A stretch of DNA of 64,000 bases from Platycnemis pennipes (Eukaryota > Arthropoda > Insecta > Odonata > Platycnemididae). Numbering within the stretch: the stretch's first letter is position 1; every line of letters begins with the position of its first letter. The notes beneath the pieces are model-generated. The model was not told the origin of the DNA. It made no database searches and was given only the letters and a program-made list of their open reading frames with translations. Positions 55,331-64,000 of this stretch are shown here, in pieces. The stretch lies in NCBI GenBank assembly GCA_933228895.1, contig OW121855.1:34982698-35046697 (forward strand). The letters run 5' to 3'. The position numbers were made by a program, and so were the translations under genes.

Positions 55331-58300
55331 ACAACGCGCCCAATAAACTCAAGCGGATTGCGGCCATTTTTCCACCAGCACCGTTTAGAATGACGAGGGA
55401 GTGCGAAAACAAAAATAAATTAACGTCGAGGCCTTCGCCATTTCGAATTTTATGGAAGCTTGGAGCCATTGTGACGATTTTTGCATATCTGCGGCTCGTG
55501 GTCATATAAACCCAACTCAATAGTAAATTAGCGGTCTTAATAACGCCGATGAACAAAGAAGTGGGTTTATTATTCAGCCACGAAATGTAAAGGACGACAA
55601 TGCTACCAGGAAGGCCCATGCCAAACACCGCGTCCTACATTGACTGATTACTATACGGCGTCAATAACTGAACAATATTTGGGGAATTTCTTAAGTCCGG
55701 TCAGAAATGTAACCATAATGAAATTTGAATAACACTCGAACCCGTGGAAACAAGGACTTTGTTATTTGGAACGGATGTACTTTCAGATTCGTGCATTCTT
55801 TGGGCTCGAACAACGGCGATGCGATTGAAGGAATGAAGGTTTTAAATCACGAAATGTTTCATAAACACGAAAGAAAGCTGCTGTAAAGTAATTGCATTGA
55901 TCGTACACAAAAAAGGAATAGGAAGAGATCTGCCATTCATGGAACGTTGAGAAATTTTTCACTTCTTCATCGCTACGCAAATCGCCAGACCAGCCGGTGG
56001 AAAAACTATTATGCTGGGGTTCAAAGATGCCTCACCGTTAAAAAAAATCCCCCACCTTCGATAAGTTTCCATGGCAATCCTGTCTTCAGTGATTCTGTCT
56101 ACAGTGATCCTATGCTTGAAACACTTGTAATAGTATGAAAACGAAAGTATTTCTTTCCCCTTCAATATTTTTGTGTAATGCGGTCGTACAACATTACTAT
56201 GGGTCTTAAAAGTAAGAGCGATCTTAATACTTCGAACTTAAAAGTTAAGGAGTGCCAAAAGTCTATTGGTTTCTTTTGCAGATATCTGGCGGCAAGGTAT
56301 TAATTGTATATGCCCCGTGAGAAATGCTAAGACATCGGTGGGAATTCACCGCTCTAATCTACGCCTTTGATGTTCCCGCATCGAGCAAGCAATTGGATCC
56401 ACCCGCTCGATAGGAGCTCGATGACTTGAGGTGACAAGAGGAACCCAAGGCGGCGCTAATCGTAATCATTACGGTCCTCAAGATTAGTAGGTCATGACGA
56501 CGTGGCAACTAATAGAGTCGGCCGAATTTCCATCATAATAATATATCTTAACATAATAAGGGAAATATAGTAAATAATAACATAATTAGGGAAAAGATGT
56601 TCTGTTTATAAATTGAAATGATGTAAAAATGTAACGGAAGACATTTCGAAGAGAGACAGTTCAGAAATTTCCTAGCACAAAAGCAGTTAATGATCCACAA
56701 AACCAACATATACGAAAAATTTGTAAATAATCATGTGTACCTACGTCTACAAGGGCATGGGGCATGGATAAGACAATAACGGATAGAAACTCTAAACATT
56801 AATACGGCATTCTCAAATAAAACTCTTAGAGTTTTTTTTAATGGACTTCAAGTCACAGTCGCTGTATTAAATTTGATGGAAATCACGTCTCCTATATATA
56901 AAGCTGTTTGCGGTAAGTAGCACCAATAAGATGTAAAAAAGGCACATTACTTATCCCGGTTGAAATCCGCCAAACACTAAAGAACATTCATAGATCAAGA
57001 TCGACACCAAATGCAGCAAGCTGCGTGAAGCCTTTGCCTCAATGCATTTGCCGCACTTATGAATAATAACAATATTACTGAGAAAATATTTGATTCATTA
57101 CAATGAAAAATTGGTGGGAAATATATTAATGTCCGTAGGATGACAAATAATGGAGCATGGAAAAAGTAATAAAAGGAATTTTTTGCAGTTGCAATTCGAG
57201 TGAGTCAATTAAAGGAAAAAGTGTTAATTAAAGAGATAAACAACTGAATCTGAATCTTGATTAATTAATTAACACTCCACGAAGTCTTTTAGTTGTTGAT
57301 GAATATTTAAATAATTTTCGGAGCAGGCATCTAGATATTAAAATTTCTTTTGTTCAAGTGAGGTTAGTTCGGCGCTCAGTATTTTTTATAGTACTTTGAG
57401 CCGTCTTTCAAAAAATTGTAACCAAACAAATGAACTCCTTTTTTCCGTGGCGACCAAGGTCTACCGAAACACTGAGGATTGAAAAGGGTGGTTCAGTCGA
57501 CGGATGAGTGCTATGATACAGAGCCGGGGAACGGAATTAATTCGACGAAGGAAGACAAAAAGTCAGAAGGATCGCTTCGCGAAGTTTTCCCGCCTCCACC
57601 TTTCCAACAGGCCTGCTTATGTTTTGTTTCGGTTTATGGCAAATGGAAGTGAATGACGTCCTTCGCAACCGATCATAAAGGGTTGTTGATTTCCCGATGC
57701 ATGCAAATCGATGGCTATAATCCATCATTGTTATGCGGATTGGATGCGGAAAAAGGATGCCTTTCGCGCGGGTGCTAAAAAAAACGCTAAGAGATAAAGA
57801 AGGAACTCCGGAAGAGAGAAAGAAAGCTAATGCATCTTATGGCAGGCCGGCGGGTGTTTCTTACCAGCTTCGAGAGCTCAGCTAGACCTTTGCAGGTGCT
57901 CATTCCGAGAAGTTGAGATTTGGCATTTATGCGCTCTAAAGTGGTTAAAAAAACGCCATTTCAACGGCACTAGCGAATGTAAATCCGCAAATATTTCTTT
58001 CCATCACAGTAAGCTCGAAGATGATGACAGACGAATGAACTCCTTATGTGGAAGTACTCTTAAGGTGATTGTCCCTTGAAAAACAGTAGGCGCATAATTC
58101 GGGAAGTTATAATTAATTTACTGCCCCATTTTAAGGCGCTTCGACGCTGGACTGAATGGAATTAAATCGGCACATATAAGCAACAGCATACTGACCAGCT
58201 AAGTTAAAAATTCAGTCTTATAATCGAAGAAGGTACCTAATACACCATACACAAAAATAATATAACATGACAATAGTTGTACGTGCATGACTGAGGCGTA

Positions 58301-59369
58301 CAACGTACTACTGACTATTCAAATATTTTATTTTAAATATCTGTTGATACTCTGAATCTGATACTCTGAGAAGTCTATCGAAGGGAGATCCATGAGAACC
58401 ACTTTACTTCACAACCTTTGGATCTACAGACCGTTGATGATAAAGTTCACTTAATACTCAAATTCAAGCACTCATTTACAAGCGTCGTTTGTGACCATTT
58501 CTGAGTCCATTTCTTTCTGATGCCTTCAAAATCAAAAGACTGCTATACAATCACAAAACCAGAGGATGGATCACAGTGACTGTAATATGGGGGAATTCCT
58601 TTCTTACCATATTAATACTTTTCATCACCTTTTCAACTTCCCTGAAAGTCGTAATTTATGTAGACTATTTTATATCACAAGTTCAAGTACATATTTAGCA
58701 AACACCTCCAAAAAACACAAAATAACAGAAGATAATTGATCAAAAAAGGTCGCTCAGTACTCATTAAAGACATGTTGAACTTGCAGGCCAATTTATTTTG
58801 CTCAGGCATCTCATAATTAAAATATTAGCGAGTAGAAACAGTTGTAAGACAGAAATACAATAGAAAAGATGGGATGGATTAGATAGTCATGCAACTAAGG
58901 GTACATGAGAATGATGTCGAGAAAACTCTCAACAGGAACAAGATTGCGAGAATAATGTTACGAATTTCAACGTTGGTCATGATCTAAGGTCTTATTTGAC
59001 TGATGTCACCATTACAACGCAGGGAAAAATATTTTTCTTTTATATAGGCGCTTGAATATATAGGAAATAAAAAGCATTTCTGAAAAGAAATCTTTAAAAT
59101 TTCAATACTTGGGTTTTACTTAGAAATTCAGCGATTGATTTTGTGAGCATTTAAAACTAAGTTTTCTTAAAATAAGCACCATCTTATTCTCCATTATTCA
59201 CCTTGTCTTAAAATAAACATCGCCCGATAACATTTAAAATAAACATGCTTTTAACTGACCTTAATATTAACGCAAGGCAGATCTCCTCCCAAGCCTACTA
59301 GCAAGAGAGGGGGACCACTCCAGTTTGCTTCTCTATTTCATCCTTCATTATTTGCTCCAAGAACTTCAT
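55331..59369. other. Unassigned sequence
   Basis: About 4 kb with no supported element. An ATGCAAAT octamer-like word occurs at about 57702-57709. Open frames at 55299-55628, 55783-56165 and 57537-57728 lack motifs. Confidence 0.4.
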
Positions 59370-59640
59370 CAAGCTCTCTCAGCTGTAAGTCACCTAATTC
59401 ACTTTTCACTTGACAAATGTCTTCACCAGATCTATTCTCAAGATGTACCCGATAAGATTGTCCCTTTATCTTTACAGAATTCTATGACACAACTACGATC
59501 CTATTTTTCACAAAATCTCTTACGTTATCCATTGGACCTTCGACAGTCTTCTGCGGCAATACATTACAAATACGAAGCGAGTATTCGCCTTTTTTACCCC
59601 AATAATTGTCCATGCCTCACCACCATTGAGGAGTAACAGT
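59370..59640 (-). pseudogene. LINE RT C-terminal remnant
   Basis: The minus strand reads LLNGGEAWTIIGVKKANTR, then CRRRLSKVQWIT and later LSGTS/ILR-like pieces. This follows the LINE order LLYGSEAWTI...RRxLxIxW...GHILR. It could belong to LINE-A or LINE-C. No 3' tail was seen. Confidence 0.5.
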
Positions 59641-60909
59641 ACTAACAATAATATCAAGAGCCAGATTTTTTTGTACTTATCATAAATTTATCACATGCAT
59701 TTATGTCGCTGGCTGGCTGCCTTATTCTTTATCCTTCCATGAGTAGTTGTCCTTATTTGGCTCTCGCGTTACTGTACTTTCTGTCTTCCACAATTATTGG
59801 TTACCAGCTCAAGGTGCCCGTTAAAATTCAACGGGAGGGAGAAATATAATAATTACAAATTGTATTAAGAAACTTTAACATTTTTCATGAAGGGGCGAAC
59901 AAACTTGTGTTATTAGCTATTGCTCCAAGTCACTATCGGAACCATAAATATAATTTAAACCAATGTAAACATTTAACTACCTGGACTCATACCTGGGCCT
60001 TTACGAAAATAAGAGTATTAGTCAGAAACTTTCAGGCCAGAAGGAACAAAGGAGGTCAGAAGAGGAGATGCATACGAATGTCCGTCTATTGTTGACAATG
60101 ACGCAGATTCGGGTTTTTGGGAATGGTAGGACCCACCCCTTCCGTAAAAAATTATTTTCTGGCCTTTTATGTACGCTTTGTTTGTTTGTCTCAATTCTCC
60201 TACTTCGTGACAGCGGCATCAATGACGTTCCTATGGATAGGTATTAATACATTTTATTCCAATTAGAGTAAATTCTATTATTTTAACCTAGTACATATTT
60301 AGCCTACTTAAAACAGGTAGGGACTCGTCGCTCGGTTGCGCATATTCACACATTCTGCTATATATTTGGCGCAAAACTATATCACAATTTTTTTTCCTCT
60401 TGCTACTCTTATTTTTATTAGACTTCATTTACGTTCCTTATCTCGTTCGTGCGTCTCAAAAGACAAAAATTTTGAAAGCGGTCCACTTCGAAATACGGTA
60501 TAAATTCCATAAAATTTTCACCTTTTGAACCCCGCACACACTTTCATTTAAATACTTTTAGTTTTACCGAATGCATACCTATTTGATCTGAGAGTAGGGC
60601 GAAAAGTAAGCTCGTAAGATTTTTCCGAATGAATATCGCCGTTCTAGATTCAGAAATTAGTTGCGATTGCTTTTTTAGCATCATTGCAATGGTATCAATG
60701 AACATCCCACGGATTCGTAATAAGACATTGTGCTCCATTGGGATTTCAATTTCATTACCTGGTTTTTGTTAAACTATCTCAAATCTCAAGCTATCTTCAT
60801 CGACGACGATTTCGGAAGCTTTCCATCTCTTCTCTTCATGTCCCAGGTCGGTTCAAATGCACAAACCCGTAAAGAAATAAAAAACATTCACAATTTGAGC
60901 ACCGCTGAA
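59641..60909. other. Unassigned AT-rich sequence
   Basis: No supported feature. Confidence 0.4.
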
Positions 60910-61205
60910 CACTGTAAAAAGTTGATCTGATTTTCAGTGCTATCTGAATTTAAGCGCTGTCTGGTTTAAGGCAGGAACACGGATGCAAGGTGCAGAAGAG
61001 GCAGGAACATGGATGGTTGGTACAGGAGCAGTTAAGCAGGAAGCAGAGGAAGCAGGATTCTGGATGGTCTGATTTTCAGTCGTTCACCTGCCTTATTTTT
61101 AGACAAGATATTACTGCTGAAATTCAACATACCCTGTCTCAAAATTGTTGCATCTGAAATTCAGATCGCTTTTGTACCTTAAAATCAGATCTACTTTTTA
61201 CAGTG
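60910..61205. mobile_element. TIR element (MITE), 296 bp
   Basis: The ends are 25-bp inverted repeats, 60910-60934 and 61181-61205, matching at 24 of 25 positions, starting CACTGTAAAAAGT and containing GATCTGATTTT. Internal pieces near each end (CTGAATTTAAGCGC and CTGAAATTCAGATCGC) suggest further subterminal symmetry. The interior contains a short GGCAGGAACA / GGATGG repeat (60970-61070). No target duplication was clear. The superfamily is unknown. Confidence 0.75.
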
Positions 61206-61659
61206 AGTATTAATTTGAATACTTCTAAATTTAAACGAATGCAAACCTTCTAAATCCGGCTAAAATATGGCTGACCTTACCATGAATAGCCTACAATGCC
61301 TTTAGTATCTTCCTACATTCTCACGAAAAGCACAATGCCGTTTGCGGCATCCCTCTATGACGAACTGCTTAAGCGTCAACGATATTTTCATTTCAGAGAC
61401 GACAATGACCAAGTCCTTAACAACGCTCGGAAAAAAACAGAAAAAAACTGTAATTTTTAACGTAAATTATACATTTCCTAGAAGCCTCAACGACAAATTG
61501 TAAATCGGTTAAGAAATAAGAATGTTTAAACATTTTCTCATTAAATGCAGAAAGAATGAAAGAAATCGATTAATATTTAGTTATTTTACTGAGCGAAAGA
61601 AAAAGCTCTTGCGCTACCATAAATTGAAAAAGTCAATTTAAACCAATGTAAATACATAA
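61206..61659. other. Unassigned AT-rich sequence
   Basis: No supported feature. Confidence 0.4.
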
Positions 61660-61850
61660 TTGGCGACAGGAATCGAACCCGGGCCCTGATCCTTTTTTTA
61701 TATAGCCTACAGGACCTTCTAGTGTATACGCTAGAATCCTACAAAATTTCAGTTCAATCGGTTCAGTAGATTTTGAGGAGATGCGTGACGAACATAGACA
61801 GACAGCCAGACAAATCCAGGCAGACACCACTTCATTTTAATATATTAGTA
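61660..61850. repeat. Composite of a tRNA-like B box and a retroelement 3'-type module
   Basis: The complement of 61668-61683 gives a B box (GGGTTCGATTCCTGTCG). Downstream on the plus strand is AATTTCAGTTCAATCGGTTC, AGTAGATTTTGAGGAGATGC, GACGAACATAGACAGACAGC. This GTTCAATCGGTTCAG...GACAGACAG pattern is a common 3' module of arthropod SINEs and RTE-like elements. Whether the two modules belong to one element is unclear. Confidence 0.5.
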
Positions 61851-61934
61851 TGATTACAACTTCAATCGCTATAATAAATCCAATATGACTTGTCTTACCA
61901 TTAGATTGTCACTTTTTTCCATAGACCAATATAT

Positions 61935-62246
61935 CGTTGGTTATTCAGGGGAGGCGACCGACAGCTGAGGTCATTTGCGCCACTTAAGATAGGTGGGTAA
62001 TTGGGTAATGGTAGGAGTTTACAGTAAACGGAGGATGGGTGGAGAGAAACCCGGCGTCGCCATTAGCCTACTCTTAACGAAAGGCGCCAAGGGGACCACG
62101 GCTTAACGTCCCATCCGACGGACGGAGTACTGAACTTGTAATGCCCTCCACTAGGCACTCAAGTGGGGACCGGTTTGCCACTGAAAAAAATCCGCCACTG
62201 CCTGGAATCGAACCCGGGCCCTCAGGATGGGAGGCTAGTACTCTAG
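61935..62246 (-). repeat. SINE-A copy 5, nearly complete
   Basis: The minus strand follows the intact copy from the A box (CTAGAGTACTAGCCTCCCAT) through the B box (GGTTCGATTCCAGGCAG), body blocks (ACTCCGTCCGTCGGATGGGA, GCCAAGGGGACCACGG complement) and AGGCGACCGACAGCTGAGG to a short AACCAACG-type end. It is truncated at the A box (62246), so the first 15-20 bases of the head are missing. Similarity is high, so this and the copy at 33724 are the youngest members. No convincing target duplication. Confidence 0.85.
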
Positions 62247-63756
62247 ATCTTTTAGAAGGACCAATACGTTTACAATCACGCAGCCAACTCAAAAAAACTA
62301 CCATGCTGCGAGATCACCACCCCTTGCACACTAATATAGGGGTTTTATTACTCCGATATAAAAAAATAATGGAGAAAATGGACCATTTTGCCAAAAAGTA
62401 GTGTCGTTATCACGGCCTTTTCAATCCGAAAGGAAATATACCTCTATCATCCTGCCCTTCGGGAAATTGCTAGGCCCGACCTTAGATCATATCTTATGCC
62501 ATTTTATTAATTCCTGGAACTGGAATATTTCGAAACGATACACGGATTCCCTTGATAAAACAGTAGAAAAAACAAACGAGAAGACATTAACACCTCAGCA
62601 TTATAAAGATAATGCCATTTTTGTTACTAGCAATTTCACCACGAAATTCATGCGGCTATATGAAGGTAAAGAGAATGCAGAACTGTCTCACAATTAGAAT
62701 TCATGAATTTCATGTACCTCATGATCATCACTAAATCACTCATCGCTAAAGCCCTCCGCACGAATATAAAATCAAACGACACAAAAAATAAACAGAACTT
62801 GGCCAAAATTAATAATAATAATTCTTGCAGGACAAGATTTGTCAATCTATTATTGTCACAAGTATTACTAATCATTAGTACAAGATAAGATAATGAACGT
62901 AATACCCTCTAAAAATAAGTTAACGCAAAAAACTATGGCAATAAAGTTATACTTGTGTGTTAATGACTCAATGAGGTTTTTCATTAACTTATTAAAATGC
63001 CCAATGCCATTCAATGCCCAAGACTATCAAGTTATTTTTTTTCATCCGTAAAACGGAAATACGGAATTTTACTTAAATCAATTACAGATTATTTGCGGTA
63101 CATTTAATTTCTACGAAAAATCAAGGTCAGAACAATACTAAAAACTAAATTTGTTAGAGGAAATAATAATCCATATAATGTACGCGCCAGACAGACAGAT
63201 TAGACGCATTTATGATCGATAGAGAAAAAAAATACCAATATAAATTCCATCTAGCCGTACGCTGAGCCTTCACTCTCTTCCTAAAAACGCACCATGGTTT
63301 CGGACTGGTACTCAATTTTAGGTATGAGCATCTCATTGGAAAGCAAAATGTAGCATTTTCCTTGGAAAAATCTCTGGCTATCCAAGGTATGACAACTGAA
63401 ATGTAGTATTTGAACACAAATTCGTTCTGGTAACCAAAAGTAATCCAAAGGTATTCTAAAACTTCAATTTTTATCTCGAATTATCCTTATTTAATTCGTA
63501 TTTCAGAATTCAAGAAAAAAGGTACGACACATAGCATTTAGGACATCCATCGCGAGACGAGAAAGTCATCCTTACTCATGTAACAGCAAAACTATTGAAT
63601 ACTTCCCCAAAAAATAGGGTGAATATTTCAAATTACTTCTTATTAAAGTTTGTGATGCATAAATAGCGTTTCAATTACTCATCAACATATTCATTGCCAA
63701 TGCCACTATTTCCGCGCGTCACTCAAAGATTAATGCAATGTAATGAATGCGCACCA
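62247..63756. other. Unassigned AT-rich sequence
   Basis: No supported feature. Confidence 0.4.
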
Positions 63757-63875
63757 TGATCATCCGCCAACAATCTTAGGATTGGTTTGATGCAGCCCTC
63801 CACTCGATTCTTCTTCTGGCCAACCTCTTCATATTAACGTAATTCCTCTCTTTCACATCCAATATAATGTACGCA
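63757..63875 (-). pseudogene. LINE-A 3' end scrap
   Basis: The minus strand reads KERNYVNMKRLARRR-like followed by the family end (complement of CAACAATCTTAGGATTGGTT and TGATGCAGCCCTCCACTCGA). The ATG-repeat tail is reduced to GATCATGG-type sequence. Only the last about 35 codons are present, the shortest LINE-A copy here. Confidence 0.7.
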
Positions 63876-64000
63876 TTTTAAAAATGATGTCGTAATGAAA
63901 ACTTGGGTTTACTTTCGACAATCGAAGCTGTCGCTGTTTCACATTGCGGTGTACATGACCTTCTCCCACACCTCACCAGAGTTCTGTTAGTAATCCCAAA
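63876..64000. other. Unassigned window end
   Basis: Nothing supportable. Confidence 0.4.

Noticed and set aside
62074..62304. Open frames over the SINE-A copy
   Set aside because: Same SINE sequence read as protein (the peptide RVLASHPEGPGSIPGSGGFF also appears at 33635-33829).
1..64000. CRISPR array, operons, ribosome-binding sites or other prokaryotic features
   Set aside because: No regularly spaced identical repeats and no gene runs were seen. The repeat content is eukaryotic.

Overview
This is an AT-rich eukaryotic nuclear window, most plausibly from an arthropod and probably an insect. The evidence is indirect. There are no dense bacterial-type gene runs. Nearly all recognisable sequence is decayed transposable elements of kinds common in arthropod genomes: APE-type LINEs, a CR1/L2-like LINE, tRNA-derived SINEs, hAT, PIF/Harbinger and short TIR elements. 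The species is not identifiable from the window alone, and no complete cellular gene is visible.

The elements fall into a few families. (1) LINE-A is a non-LTR retrotransposon with an apurinic-type endonuclease and reverse transcriptase (RT). Its large rearranged copy lies at 46045-48810 (minus), an internally deleted copy at 48990-49945 (minus), and many C-terminal scraps elsewhere, several ending in a short ATG/ATC-repeat tail. (2) LINE-B is a CR1/L2-like element. Its best RT remnant is at 23488-24715 (minus). Its 3' untranslated end, with a core like CCTTGCGGTGGCTTGCAGGG, recurs about ten times. (3) SINE-A is a tRNA-derived SINE of about 339 bp. One copy is complete with a 14-bp target-site duplication (33724-34062) and four are older or truncated (505, 868, 5365 and 61935). 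(4) SINE-B is a looser tRNA-like group. (5) DNA transposons include a PIF/Harbinger-like element at 9131-11016 with a transposase N-terminal remnant, a hAT-like non-autonomous element at 25597-27364 with 8-bp duplications, and small TIR elements at 4771, 46867 and 60910.

The most unusual signal is a class of three insertions (28634-28772, 43690-43912, 45798-46001). Each consists of a long near-perfect hairpin, then a tail of about 40 bp on one side, bounded by 11-13 bp direct repeats. Read in element orientation, two of the three carry a hammerhead-ribozyme-like core. This architecture suggests minimal inverted pseudo-LTR copies of Penelope-like elements or a related hairpin retroposon.

Two places look like possible cellular coding sequence. 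One is a 120-bp in-frame segment with a good acceptor and donor on the minus strand at 39926-40045. The other is an unrecognised coding-looking stretch on the minus strand at 2694-3240. Eight GC-rich islands (about 1.2, 6.3, 16.2, 20.2, 21.7, 34.2, 37.1-38.4 and 54.8 kb) punctuate the AT-rich background. They may be regulatory or promoter-proximal DNA, but no gene could be attached to them.

Most positions of decayed elements are approximate to within tens of bases.
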